64,000 nt of DNA from Pseudarthrobacter sp. NamE5 (GTDB lineage: Bacteria > Actinomycetota > Actinomycetes > Actinomycetales > Micrococcaceae). A model generated the notes under the pieces. The model was not told where the DNA came from. It ran no database searches and worked only from the letters and a program-made list of their open reading frames with translations. The DNA lies in contig NZ_VAHO01000003.1 in assembly GCF_005796225.1 (NCBI RefSeq), forward strand, positions 124,001 through 188,000, in the 5' to 3' direction. The stretch's first letter is position 1. Every line of letters starts with the position of its first letter. A program made the position numbers and the translations under genes. Shown in pieces: positions 26,290 through 35,321 of this stretch.

Positions 26290-29200
26290 TCAGTAGCGCG
26301 GGGCGATGGGGCTTCCATCGGGGGAGCGCTCCTCAATCAGCTTTCCGCCCAGAATACGCTCCACGGCGGCACGCCCGAACACGCCTGACTCCTCGATCGT
26401 CTCATCGTCGGCGCTCGGGATGTCCTGGACGTAGTTGGCAGCGGCAGCCACAGCCCTGGCAGGCGCCTTGGCGCGGCCTGCTTCTGCTTCAGGACTGTTG
26501 GAAAGGCGCTGGTAAAGGCTCTGCCGAGCCTGAGCTGCGCCGGCAGGAGCCGACGGTGCAGTCTTGGCTGGCGCAGCCTTCAGCTGGGGGGCAGCGGCCG
26601 GCGAGGTTGTGACACGGGGGACTGTGGCAGGACTGGCCTGGGCGCTAACCGCGGGAGCGGAAGCAGTTGAGGCCATGGCGTATTCAGGGACCCGCGCGTG
26701 ATCTGGCAAGGGTTGCTCCGTTGCCTCGGGTTCTCCTGCACCACCCGCACCGTCAGATGGTCCCGCCGGCGCCAGGCCCCAGTCCGGTTCCGGGCCCGCC
26801 TTCACCACTGGAATGGAGGGCGGAGCCGGGGCCGTGGCAGGTTCGTAGCGAGGGACCTGGGGCAGAGGCGTTTCGTCCGGCTTGCCGGCAGCGGTTCTGC
26901 CCACGTTACTTGCCTCGCCGACCACCCATACCCCGGGTGCCTGCTCTACGGCCCGCGCCCAAGGATCGGTGTCTGTGGCCGGTGCCCTGACTGCCCCAGG
27001 CTGCCCGTTGGGTCGGGACGCCGGGGAGGCCTCGGCCGTTTTTCCAAACGACGTGTCGGGGTTCCCGGTGGAGCCGACCGAAGTGGAGCCGGCCGCAGCG
27101 GAACCGGCCGCAGCGAAACCTGCCGGATCCAAGCGGGCCGAATCCAGACCGGCCGGTGCTGCCGCAGGCTGGGACCGGGAGGAAGGATCCCAGTCCATGG
27201 GAGGTTCCTCGTCCAGTGGGGGCGCGTCTTCGTCCCTGGCGGGACCCCAGTCGTCATCAGAGTAGGAATAATCTCCTGCCGGGTCGGCGTAAGGAGACCG
27301 ATCAGAGGGCTCTTGACGGGGGGCAGGAACCTGCGTGGCAGGGCTCGAAGCGCCGGGCTGGACGGTTGTGACCTCCGGACCGGTGCCTTCCGGTGACGCC
27401 GTGACGGCAGCCGGTGCGGCGGGTACGGCGTAGGGCGGGGCGGCAGCTGCCGGGCCATCAGCGCGGGTGCGGCCGGCGCCGCCCGGTGCCTGCCCCTGGG
27501 CTGCGGGCTGCTGGGGCTTTGTTTCCGGCTGGTTGCCCTGCTGGGTTCCGGCGCCCGCCCCAGCTGCACTGGCCGGCTGCGGGGACGTGCCGCTGGGCGC
27601 CGGCGCCAGCCCCCAGGCGACATCAGCCGAAGTAGCCTGGGCCACCCGGTTGGCGGGTGCTTTTGGGTTTGGGTCAGAGCTCGCCTGGGTGGTTCCGCCG
27701 TTGGTCGATGCATTGATTTGGCAGTCGATGCCGATGGTCTTGTGGATTGCCTGCCGCAGGTTCTCTGAATGGTCTGCCCGGCCAAATGCGCCGGCAAGTC
27801 CTGGCGTTGTGAACGCAAGGGTGAGGACGTTGCCGTCGAATACAGCTACCTGGGCATTGGGTTCAACGAGTGCCCACGTACTGCGCTTGATTTTGGACAG
27901 TGTTTGCAGGATGTCCGGCCATGCGCGGCGCAGGACCTCAACATCACCCATTGGTCCAGGAGACGCTGCGGGCCCGGGCGCGCCGGCTGAATTGTCCTGC
28001 CGGCCAGCACCGGGGACTGCGCGCGGGTCAGAGCCCGGTACAGGCCCGGACCCGGCTGTAGGTCCTGACGCCGGCGCCGGTCCGGCTCCGGATACCCGGC
28101 CAGGTCCTTGCTCTGCACGCGCTGCAGGTGACTTGGGAGGTTCCAATCCAGCGCTTTGCGGACCCCCGACGCCGCCGGGGCCCGATGGATGGGCAGTAGG
28201 GGCGCCTGGGGCCCTGCTCCCGGCCGCATCCTCTTTGGGCCAGTCATTCGTGCTGACGCGGGGAGCAGCCAGTGGCGTGCGGTTTTCGCCCGGTTCCGCG
28301 GAGATGGCCTCGCCGCGTGGTGCGGCCTGTTCTGCGCCAGTAACAGATGATGCGGAAGCGCTGGACTGTGCGGCGGAAGCAACAGGGGCCGCTGCCACGG
28401 CACCGGCAGCAGCGGGGGCAGCAGGTACCGGCGGTTGCTGGGTAGCGGCCGGACGTGTGCCGGGCTGGGAAGCGGGGGAACCGGCAGTCGACGCGGCGGC
28501 CGGAGCTGCGGGGGATGCCGGACCTGCTACGGCCTCATCTGCTGCCGCCGCACGTTGGCCTGCGGGAGCCCCGACGTCGTTCCCCGCGTAGTTAAGCCGG
28601 CGCTCCACCCGGTCTATCCTGGCTGCAATGCCGCGCTCGTTCTGCTCGGAACTCGGCAGCAGGATCCGTGCGCACAGCAATTCAAGATGAAGCCGCGGGG
28701 AGGTGGCACCGGTCATCTCGGTCAACGCCGTGTTGGTGACATCGGCAGCGCGGGAGAGCTCGGCAGCGCCGAGGTTGTGCGCCTGGCTCTTCAGGCGTGC
28801 AATCTGGTCCGCGGGCATGCCCCGGAGAATGGTTTGGGCGCTCTCCGGCATCGCCTGGACGATGACGAGGTCGCGGAAGCGCTCCAGGAGATCCTCCACG
28901 AAGCGGCGGGGATCGTGGCCGGTCTGGATCACGCGGTCCACGGCGCGGAAAACGGTGGCGGCATCCGAGGCGGCAACAGCCTCCACAACGTCGTCCAGCA
29001 GCGAAGCATGGGTATACCCCAGGAGCGCGACGGCGAGCTCATAGTCCAGCCCGTTCGGCCCCGCTCCCGCCATCAGCTGGTCCAGCACGGAGAGCGAATC
29101 ACGGACTGAACCGCCGCCGGCGCGAATCACCAGCGACAGGACGCCGGGGGCAACCTGAACGTTCTCCTGCCGGCACAAAAGCTCCAGGTAGGCCATCAGG

Positions 29201-29754
29201 GGTTCCGGCGGCACCAAACGGAAAGGGTAGTGGTGGGTGCGGGAGCGGATGGTCCCGATCACCTTGTCCGGCTCAGTGGTGGCGAAGATGAACTTGATGT
29301 GTTCCGGCGGTTCTTCAACAATCTTCAGCAGGGCATTGAACCCTGCCGAGGTGACCATGTGGGCCTCGTCGATGATGAAGATCTTGTAGCGGTCCCGCAC
29401 AGGGGCGAAAGTGGCGCGCTCGCGGAGATCCCGGGCGTCGTCCACACCGCCATGGCTCGCGGCGTCGATCTCGATCACATCCAGGGAACCGGACCCGCCA
29501 CGGGCCAGTTCGACGCAACTGGGGCAGGTGCCGCAGGGTGTGTCAGTAGGTCCTTGCGCGCAGTTGAGGCAGCGGGCCAGGATACGCGCGGACGTGGTTT
29601 TGCCGCAGCCCCTGGGACCGGAAAACAGGTACGCATGGTTGACACGGTTTTTCCGCAAAGCCGTCATGAGCGGCCCGGTGACATGCTCCTGCCCGATAAC
29701 GTCAGCGAACGAATCCGGACGGTATCTGCGGTAGAGGGCGGTAGTAACTGTCAC
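26290..29754 (-). CDS. dnaX: DNA polymerase III subunits gamma/tau, with very long linker
   Basis: 1154-residue clamp-loader ATPase. The GTG at 29754 gives the standard start TVTTALYRRYRPDSFADVIG. Walker A FSGPRGCGKTTSA, four zinc Cys (LNCAQG, PCGTCPSC), DEAH box IIDEAHMVT and sensor motifs are intact. After about residue 385 comes a Pro/Ala/Gly-rich, low-complexity region of roughly 700 residues interrupted by one structured block (DVEVLRRAWPDILQTLSKI, about 580-680), then a short conserved end. Actinobacterial DnaX proteins often have such tails; this one is near the long end. No A-rich frameshift site for gamma was seen. Confidence 0.95.
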   Translation of the reverse strand: MTVTTALYRRYRPDSFADVIGQEHVTGPLMTALRKNRVNHAYLFSGPRGCGKTTSARILARCLNCAQGPTDTPCGTCPSCVELARGGSGSLDVIEIDAASHGGVDDARDLRERATFAPVRDRYKIFIIDEAHMVTSAGFNALLKIVEEPPEHIKFIFATTEPDKVIGTIRSRTHHYPFRLVPPEPLMAYLELLCRQENVQVAPGVLSLVIRAGGGSVRDSLSVLDQLMAGAGPNGLDYELAVALLGYTHASLLDDVVEAVAASDAATVFRAVDRVIQTGHDPRRFVEDLLERFRDLVIVQAMPESAQTILRGMPADQIARLKSQAHNLGAAELSRAADVTNTALTEMTGATSPRLHLELLCARILLPSSEQNERGIAARIDRVERRLNYAGNDVGAPAGQRAAAADEAVAGPASPAAPAAASTAGSPASQPGTRPAATQQPPVPAAPAAAGAVAAAPVASAAQSSASASSVTGAEQAAPRGEAISAEPGENRTPLAAPRVSTNDWPKEDAAGSRAPGAPTAHPSGPGGVGGPQSAGLEPPKSPAARAEQGPGRVSGAGPAPASGPTAGSGPVPGSDPRAVPGAGRQDNSAGAPGPAASPGPMGDVEVLRRAWPDILQTLSKIKRSTWALVEPNAQVAVFDGNVLTLAFTTPGLAGAFGRADHSENLRQAIHKTIGIDCQINASTNGGTTQASSDPNPKAPANRVAQATSADVAWGLAPAPSGTSPQPASAAGAGAGTQQGNQPETKPQQPAAQGQAPGGAGRTRADGPAAAAPPYAVPAAPAAVTASPEGTGPEVTTVQPGASSPATQVPAPRQEPSDRSPYADPAGDYSYSDDDWGPARDEDAPPLDEEPPMDWDPSSRSQPAAAPAGLDSARLDPAGFAAAGSAAAGSTSVGSTGNPDTSFGKTAEASPASRPNGQPGAVRAPATDTDPWARAVEQAPGVWVVGEASNVGRTAAGKPDETPLPQVPRYEPATAPAPPSIPVVKAGPEPDWGLAPAGPSDGAGGAGEPEATEQPLPDHARVPEYAMASTASAPAVSAQASPATVPRVTTSPAAAPQLKAAPAKTAPSAPAGAAQARQSLYQRLSNSPEAEAGRAKAPARAVAAAANYVQDIPSADDETIEESGVFGRAAVERILGGKLIEERSPDGSPIAPRY

Positions 29755-29811
29755 AGAGAAAACCCTACCAATCCGGGCTGACATCCTGCCGCCCTGTGGG
29801 GGAATAGTAAA

Positions 29812-29901
29812 GACCCCCCATGCACCCGCCAGAGCCCATTTACCCTTGCTACCTTCCGGTCCTGGGGGAGTTCAACAGGATGACGCCACATGAGGGGCCG
29901 T
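29812..29901 (-). ncRNA. ffs: Signal recognition particle RNA (bacterial small type)
   Basis: On the minus strand the segment carries the SRP domain IV core: CCCCCAGGACCGGAAGGTAG followed by CAAGGG, with the GGAA-type tetraloop. The ends pair (CCCCTCATG with CATGGGGGG). It lies directly upstream of dnaX, as in mycobacteria and many actinobacteria. End positions are approximate. Confidence 0.88.
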
Positions 29902-29947
29902 CAGATACTTTACCCGAACTTCCAGCACGACTCGAATCGACCCAAGA

Positions 29948-30271
29948 TCAGCGCCAGTCCTCCACCTGCCAACTCATAAAGGCCGGTTCCTCGTAGGGAT
30001 GGGCCGCCCGCAGTGCGGCAACCACGCCCGCGAGCAAAGCTTGATCAACCACGCACTCGATCCTGTCCTCGGCTGCCTGTTCCGGCTGCCCGACCCTCCC
30101 CAGGTACGGCTCGGCACCTTCCTGGGGAGTGAACCTGCCCGTTCCTGGCGTGACAAAGGAGCAGCGCGAGTACTTGCCAACCTTTCCTGCGCCGGCATCG
30201 CCGATAGCCGCCAGGACCTGCTCGGTATGGGAGCGGGGGACGTAAATCACCAAGGCATGAAGTTGGTTCAT
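29948..30271 (-). CDS. NIF3/YqfO C-terminal-like (CutA-fold) protein
   Basis: 107-residue single domain: LHALVIYVPRSHTEQVLAAIGDAGAGKVG at the start and the C-terminal AALRAAHPYEEPAF, the hallmark of the YqfO-type insert of NIF3 proteins and of stand-alone relatives. Function unknown; a metal- or ligand-binding trimer is likely from the fold. The ATG at 30271 and another at 30280 are both possible; the GGAGGG between them suits neither spacing perfectly. Confidence 0.75.
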   Translation of the reverse strand: MNQLHALVIYVPRSHTEQVLAAIGDAGAGKVGKYSRCSFVTPGTGRFTPQEGAEPYLGRVGQPEQAAEDRIECVVDQALLAGVVAALRAAHPYEEPAFMSWQVEDWR

Positions 30272-30541
30272 GCCCTCCATCGTGCCGGAACCACCCATGT
30301 CAGCGCACAGGATCCGTTGCGTATCCCTGCAGGTCCCCTGATCATGGATATATACACCGATTGGGGCAAGCTCGAGGTTGTGAGCTGCCTGGCCTGGCCG
30401 AACGGACCGGACCCGGCAGCTCAACGGTGTTCCGCTGGAAATGGGCGCGTTGGGGGCGTCCATTTTCGTGGTTAAGCAGGGAGGGTGCATGCCTCTCGGC
30501 GTGTTTGCGAACGCCCCTTCCGGCAGCTTTGCCTGAGCCAA

Positions 30542-30571
30542 TTGGGCGATGCGCAAAAGATCAGGTAATCT
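30542..30571 (+). promoter_or_regulatory. Putative promoter of tRNA-Ser
   Basis: TTGGGC (30542-30547), 18-bp spacer, TAATCT (30566-30571), placing the start point about 20 bases before the tRNA. Confidence 0.4.
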
Positions 30572-30599
30572 AGTACCTGCTTTTGATTCAGAAGCAGAT

Positions 30600-30684
30600 G
30601 GAGAATTCGCCTAGCGGCCTATGGCGCACGCCTGGAACGCGTGTTGGGTTAACGCCCTCGGGGGTTCAAATCCCCCATTCTCCG
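30600..30684 (+). tRNA. tRNA-Ser (anticodon GGA)
   Basis: Acceptor arm GGAGAAT / ATTCTCC, D arm CGCCTAGCGGC, anticodon stem CACGC-CTGGAAC-GCGTG with anticodon GGA at 30634-30636, a long variable arm as expected for Ser, and T arm GGGGGTTCAAATCCCCC. The discriminator is G and CCA is not encoded. Confidence 0.95.
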
Positions 30685-30692
30685 CACGGTTG

Positions 30693-30733
30693 GAACCCGG
30701 CCCCTGCATGCAGCGGCCGGGTTCTTCCTTTTT
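30693..30733 (+). terminator. Rho-independent terminator after tRNA-Ser
   Basis: Stem GAACCCGGCC / GGCCGGGTTC followed by CTTCCTTTTT. Confidence 0.85.
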
Positions 30734-30762
30734 GTCTCCATTTCAAGCGCTGTCCGCGCTTA

Positions 30763-31683
30763 TCATATGTCTGTAGCCGGCACGCCCAGCCTCCGGAGCC
30801 GCTCCCTGGCGGCCAGCTCGCTGGGGCCCCTCCTTCCGAGCGCAAGGCGTACGACGCCGAGAACCAGCTTGGTTGCGGACCTCACGGGCAGAGCCACGGG
30901 GCCCAGCCGTGGAACAGAAAGTCCGAGCATGCGGCGGTACCTTGGCTCGAGGCTGTACACCGCCCCGGCGAACAGGACCCGGTAACCGGGCCGGAGCATC
31001 CTGTTCAGCGGCGGGTTCCGGATGAATTCCACCGTCTCTGCCACTCGGGCGTCCACGCGAAGTTCGCCGCTGTCGTACCAGCGGTCCAGTTGCCTGTGCA
31101 TGTCCTCCTCGGTAAGCGGCGGGTCCTCCACCCCCATCAGCCTGCCCGCATGGGCCCATTCCCGTACATACGCGTTCGGCCCTCCCGGGATGCTGCCGCC
31201 CCACAGCTTGTGTGCTGTCAGGAACGCATCAGTGAAAGTGAGGTGTATCCAGCTGGCAAGTTCCGGATCGTTGGCGCTGTAGGCGCGTTCCGCCCCGCTG
31301 TTGTCGCTGTAGGTGCCCCGCACAGTTTCATGCAGTTGACGGACCCTCCGTGAAGCTTTTCCCGCGGCTTCTGTGGAGCCGTACGTGACGGTGAAGATCC
31401 ACCGGATGGTGTTGGCAAGCCTTCCCAACGGATCCTCGCGAAAGTTCGAATGTTCGTGAACGCCTGCCAGGGCGCCCGGGTGCAGGGACTGCATAAGCAG
31501 CGTGCGGATTCCGGCGACAATGGGTGACATCGAGCCGTGCACAGCCCATACAGCAGACCCGGGCAGATGGTAGCCGGGGTCGCCGCCTTCCGCAAGATCG
31601 AGCTGCCACTGCGGAACGCCTTCAGAGCCGTTGCTGAACGTGCGGATCAGGCGTCTCTTAACGGGACTCAGAATGCTCTTCAT
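30763..31683 (-). CDS. MpaB-family (DUF2236) oxygenase
   Basis: 306-residue protein of the DUF2236 family, which includes heme-dependent latex-clearing and mycophenolic-acid pathway oxygenases. Conserved blocks are GSAVWAVHGSMSPIVAG, MQSLHPGALAGVHEHSNF, LGRLANTIRWIFTVTYG and WIHLTFTDAFLTAHKLWGG; the His in these blocks are heme-ligand candidates. The ATG at 31683 has GGAGGG upstream; the frame extends to 31818 without homology. Substrate unknown. Confidence 0.85.
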   Translation of the reverse strand: MKSILSPVKRRLIRTFSNGSEGVPQWQLDLAEGGDPGYHLPGSAVWAVHGSMSPIVAGIRTLLMQSLHPGALAGVHEHSNFREDPLGRLANTIRWIFTVTYGSTEAAGKASRRVRQLHETVRGTYSDNSGAERAYSANDPELASWIHLTFTDAFLTAHKLWGGSIPGGPNAYVREWAHAGRLMGVEDPPLTEEDMHRQLDRWYDSGELRVDARVAETVEFIRNPPLNRMLRPGYRVLFAGAVYSLEPRYRRMLGLSVPRLGPVALPVRSATKLVLGVVRLALGRRGPSELAARERLRRLGVPATDI

Positions 31684-31894
31684 GGACGCCCTCCTGTGGA
31701 AACTTGGTGGGTCTTGGCTAATCGTAAGCACAAGGCGGCAGGTCCAATGACGCCGCCCGCCAAAAACACAATGGGGGGCACCCACAAAAAAACCGCAATG
31801 TGCAAATGCAGGGTTCACACGCTCCCAGCCGATGTGTTCCCATAGGAGGTACCGTCAAGACAGAGGGCGGTTGGCCAGTCCTGGAGATCATCTC

Positions 31895-33535
31895 ATGGGC
31901 ACTCACGCGGTATCCGGGAAGGACGCCAAAAGCCCCAAAGGGTTCTGCCTGCCTGCTGCGCGTGCAGTGGCGGCCACGGGGGTGCTCGCCGCCTCCGTAT
32001 GGGCACTGAACCTATCTGGTGGCGCACCCGAGGCAGGGACAGCCACGGCCTCCGCCGTTCGTTCCGGCGCGGCCATGGGTGCTGCGGGCGTTCCGGCGCG
32101 TTCCGCTGCCCCGGCCCGTGCCAACACTGCCACTGGCATGCCCGGCAGCGCTGAGGCTGGCCTGCTGCCCCTGGACGGCCTTGTTGCCGGCCCCCAGACT
32201 GAGGCCCTCCTGACGGCCGCCGAAGTTGAGATCACTTTCCCGCGTCCTATGGTGGGCGGGGCTGGCGAGGAAACCTCCCCACCGTTGTCCGCGCAGCTGA
32301 CAGGACTTGGCAGGCCGCCGGCGGGTTATCTTATGGCGCCCCTCAAACTGCTGAGTCCCTCGTCGCCCTTCGGGTTCCGGGTCAGCCCGTTGACTGGAGC
32401 TGACGGGGACTTCCATCTTGGCCAGGACTATGCGGCTCCATGCGGTACACGAGTCTATGCGGCCGATTCGGGATTGGTCCGTGCAGCGGGCTGGCACCCC
32501 TGGGGCGGCGGCAACCGGGTGGAGATAGATCACGGCAACGGGCTCATCACCACCTATAACCACCTTGAGTCCATTGCGGTCCGCAGCGGAGACTCCGTCA
32601 ACGTTGGTGAAGTTATCGGCCGGGTGGGTTCCACCGGTTGGTCCACCGGTTGCCACCTGCACTTCGAAACAATCCTCAACGGGCGCCACGCCAGTCCACT
32701 TAAGTGGCGCCTGATACCGCTCATACCACTCGGCGTGGGAGAGGCCGACCTGCGGACGTACGTGCCGGAACCCGGTGGGCCGTCGACCGGACCCGTACGC
32801 TGGACCATTCCGATGGGGCAGGGCAGCGAGCCTCCGCCGGCTCCCCGCTGGTTGAATTGGCCGACGACGTCGCCCGCCTCGACGTCCAGTCCATCATCCT
32901 CGCCGTCGGCGCTATGGCCCGCCGATTCAGGGACGGCGGGCCCGTCTCCGACGCAGCCCTCTGATCCGGGGACGGCGGGCCCGTCTCCGACGCAGCCCTC
33001 TGATCCGGGGACGGCGGGCCCGTCTCCGACGCAGCCCTCTGATCCGGGGACGGCGGGCCCGTCTCCGACGCAGCCCTCTGATCCGGGGACGACGGGCCCG
33101 TCTCCGACGCAGCCGTCCGATCCGGGGACGGCGACCCCGTCTCCGACGCAGCCGGCCCCGAGTGATCCTGCACCGGAGCCTGCGCCGAGTGATCCTGCTC
33201 CGGCTCCGGTGGAGCCTGCGCCGAGTGATCCTGCTCCGGCTCCGGTGGAGCCTGCGCCGAGTGATCCTGCCCCTGCACCGGTGGAGCCTGCGCCAAGTGA
33301 GCCTGCCCCTGCACCGACTGTTGCCCCTGCGCCAAGCCAGCCTGCCCCTGCACCGGTGGAGCCTGCGCCAAGCCAGCCTGCCCCTGCACCGGTGGAGCCT
33401 GCGCCAAGTGAGCCTGCCCCTGCACCGACTGTTGCCCCTGCGCCGAGCCAGCCTGCCCCTGCACCGACTGTTGCCCCGACAGCCTCAGCCCCAACCGAAC
33501 CTGCACCCACGACGAGCCTGTCCGCCACGCCGTAA
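31895..33535 (+). CDS. Secreted M23-family peptidoglycan peptidase with Pro-rich repeat tail
   Basis: 546-residue exported protein. A signal or anchor segment is at about residues 22-40. The M23 (LytM) domain covers about 150-270: His174 and Asp178 of HLGQDY and His256 of CHLHFE are zinc ligand and catalytic positions; it cuts peptide cross-links in the wall. Residues about 340-546 are tandem repeats rich in Pro, Thr, Ser and Glu, probably an extended wall-spanning tail. I chose the ATG at 31895 (GGAG nine bases upstream) over 31832. Confidence 0.87.
   Translation: MGTHAVSGKDAKSPKGFCLPAARAVAATGVLAASVWALNLSGGAPEAGTATASAVRSGAAMGAAGVPARSAAPARANTATGMPGSAEAGLLPLDGLVAGPQTEALLTAAEVEITFPRPMVGGAGEETSPPLSAQLTGLGRPPAGYLMAPLKLLSPSSPFGFRVSPLTGADGDFHLGQDYAAPCGTRVYAADSGLVRAAGWHPWGGGNRVEIDHGNGLITTYNHLESIAVRSGDSVNVGEVIGRVGSTGWSTGCHLHFETILNGRHASPLKWRLIPLIPLGVGEADLRTYVPEPGGPSTGPVRWTIPMGQGSEPPPAPRWLNWPTTSPASTSSPSSSPSALWPADSGTAGPSPTQPSDPGTAGPSPTQPSDPGTAGPSPTQPSDPGTAGPSPTQPSDPGTTGPSPTQPSDPGTATPSPTQPAPSDPAPEPAPSDPAPAPVEPAPSDPAPAPVEPAPSDPAPAPVEPAPSEPAPAPTVAPAPSQPAPAPVEPAPSQPAPAPVEPAPSEPAPAPTVAPAPSQPAPAPTVAPTASAPTEPAPTTSLSATP
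32924..33157 (+). repeat. Coding minisatellite: six 39-bp repeats, then 12-residue repeats
   Basis: Six in-frame 39-bp units beginning at 32924, 32963, 33002, 33041, 33080 and 33119 encode DPGTAGPSPTQPS and variants. They are followed to about 33500 by degenerate repeats of the type PSDPAPAPVEPA. The units are almost identical at DNA level, so copy number is likely to vary between strains. Confidence 0.9.
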
Positions 33536-33616
33536 CCTCCGGTTTTATCGGGGCGGCCTCGCAAGGAAAACCAAGCCGGGGCCAGTACGGTTGTCCCTTG
33601 GTGACGAATTCCAAGC

Positions 33617-34129
33617 ATGGACAACTACCCGAGGACGCAGCCTGTGACCCCCTTGTACCCGATCCCGCTGACCCTGAACGACGGTACTGCCACCGACTTC
33701 GGCAGATTCAAGGGGAAGGTGGTAATGGTGGTCAACGTTGCGTCCAACTGCGGTTTCACGCCCCAGTATGCGGGGCTGGAGACGCTTTATGAGAAGTTCC
33801 GGGACCGGGGCTTTGAGATCCTGGGCGTCCCCTGCAACCAATTCGCCGGTCAGGAACCGGGCACGGACAGTGAGATTGCGGAGTTTTGTGAGCGGAACTT
33901 CGGCGTGACGTTCCCGCTGACTGTCAAGGCAGACGTCCGCGGGAAGAACCAGCATGCGCTGTACGCGGAGCTCACCAAGTTCAAGACCGGGCTGCTGCCT
34001 GGGTTGGTGAGATGGAACTTTGAGAAGTTTTTGGTCAGTCGGGATGGGGATGTGGTGGCCCGCTTCGCGCCGACCGTGGAGCCGGATGCGCCGGAGGTCA
34101 TTGACGCCATTGAAAAGGCCCTTGCCTGA
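33617..34129 (+). CDS. Glutathione peroxidase family thiol peroxidase
   Basis: 170-residue Gpx-fold protein. Catalytic Cys in NVASNCGFTPQY, then LGVPCNQFAGQEP (second Cys) and WNFEKFLV with the active-site Trp-Asn. It has Cys rather than selenocysteine; actinobacteria lack glutathione, so thioredoxin or mycothiol/mycoredoxin is the likely reductant (inference). Reduces peroxides in the cytoplasm. Single gene. Confidence 0.92.
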   Translation: MDNYPRTQPVTPLYPIPLTLNDGTATDFGRFKGKVVMVVNVASNCGFTPQYAGLETLYEKFRDRGFEILGVPCNQFAGQEPGTDSEIAEFCERNFGVTFPLTVKADVRGKNQHALYAELTKFKTGLLPGLVRWNFEKFLVSRDGDVVARFAPTVEPDAPEVIDAIEKALA

Positions 34130-34291
34130 GTGTGGCTTCCAGCCGAATGCAGACCTGCAAAAGCGCAGTTCTTTCATCTTTTTCCACATCACCTGCGGCA
34201 ATTTACCCAAAATTTGCCCAATGTCTGATTGGATAAATATTACTGAAGGGTACAAGGGAAGCGCCGTTTCCCACCGACCACAGAGGCAGCA

Positions 34292-35221
34292 ATGGAGCAC
34301 ATCGAGGCCGAACACCCCCGGCCGCGCCACTTCCTACTCCACCTGAGTGATCCCCACTTGATGGGCGGGCCGGATCCCCTTTACGGCGTCGTCGACAGCG
34401 AGGCGCGCCTCATCCAACTCTTCGAAGAGGTGAAGGCATCCGGGGCGCGGCCGGAGGCAGTGATCTTCACGGGAGACCTGGCTGACAAGGGCGAACCGGG
34501 AGCCTATGTAAAGCTTCGGGCCATCGTTGAACCGGCATGCAGGGAACTAGGTGCAGAAATCATCTGGGCCATGGGAAACCACGACAACCGCGCCAACTTT
34601 CGAACGGGCCTGCTTGATGAGCCGGCCGCTGACCATCCCGTGGACAAGAGCTATTTCATCAATGGGCTCCGGGTTATCACCCTGGACACCACAGTGCCGG
34701 GCTTTCATCACGGGGAGCTGGGCGCGTCCCAGCTGGAATGGCTCACTCGGCAGCTGGACACGCCTGCCCCCGACGGCACCATCCTGGCACTGCACCACCC
34801 GCCCGTGCCTTCAGTTCTCGACCTTTCGGTGCTGGTCGAGTTGCGGGACCAGGCATCGCTCGAGGCAGTCATCCGGAATTCGGATGTCCGCAGCATTCTC
34901 GCCGGGCACCTGCACTACTCGACGACGGCCACTTTCGCCGGCATCCCCGTCTCGGTGGCTTCCGCGAGCTGCTACACCCAGGACCTGAACGTGCCGGCGG
35001 GAGGCACTCGCGGGCAGGACGCCGGTCAGTCCTTCAACCTGGTGCACGTATACGAGCACACGATCGTGCACTCGGTGGTTCCGCTGGGCAGTTCGAGGAC
35101 GGTGGGGGAGTACGTCTCCCCGGAAGAGACACAGCGACGGCTGGCTGCCGCGGGCATCCGGATCCCAGAGACCGCGAAGCAGCGGAACAGCGCGAAGCTC
35201 GGGCTGCCTGCGGGCGGTTAG
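34292..35221 (+). CDS. Metallophosphoesterase, CpdA-like cyclic-nucleotide phosphodiesterase
   Basis: 309-residue calcineurin-like phosphoesterase with the full metal-ligand set: [27 protein letters not shown] and AGHLHYS. The length and motifs match CpdA/Rv0805-type 3',5'-cAMP phosphodiesterases, but substrate is not proven. GAGGCAGCA precedes the ATG. The 160-bp upstream gap has A/T-rich stretches but no promoter I can define. Confidence 0.85.
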   Translation: MEHIEAEHPRPRHFLLHLSDPHLMGGPDPLYGVVDSEARLIQLFEEVKASGARPEAVIFTGDLADKGEPGAYVKLRAIVEPACRELGAEIIWAMGNHDNRANFRTGLLDEPAADHPVDKSYFINGLRVITLDTTVPGFHHGELGASQLEWLTRQLDTPAPDGTILALHHPPVPSVLDLSVLVELRDQASLEAVIRNSDVRSILAGHLHYSTTATFAGIPVSVASASCYTQDLNVPAGGTRGQDAGQSFNLVHVYEHTIVHSVVPLGSSRTVGEYVSPEETQRRLAAAGIRIPETAKQRNSAKLGLPAGG

Positions 35222-35265
35222 AGCTCCTGCCCAGCCGGAAACCTGGCAGACAGAAACGCAGGCGA

Positions 35266-35317
35266 ACAGGGCCGCCCTCCCGGTATCGAATCACGGGAGG
35301 GCGGCCCTGTTTTTTTG
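35266..35317. terminator. Strong terminator between convergent genes
   Basis: Perfect 17-bp stem (35266-35282 with 35294-35310), 11-base loop and seven T after the right arm. It serves the phosphodiesterase gene and may also stop the Stealth gene from the other side. Confidence 0.93.
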
Positions 35318-35321
35318 CCTT

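Noticed and set aside
31684..31894. Possible ydaO-type (c-di-AMP) riboswitch before the M23 gene
   Set aside because: I looked for the conserved core and found no convincing match.
32924..33157. Array of regular repeats that might be taken for CRISPR
   Set aside because: Units are tandem with no spacers and are in frame in a coding gene.
32554..33624. Gly/Ala-rich minus-strand frame
   Set aside because: Mirror of the Pro-rich repeats of the M23 peptidase gene.
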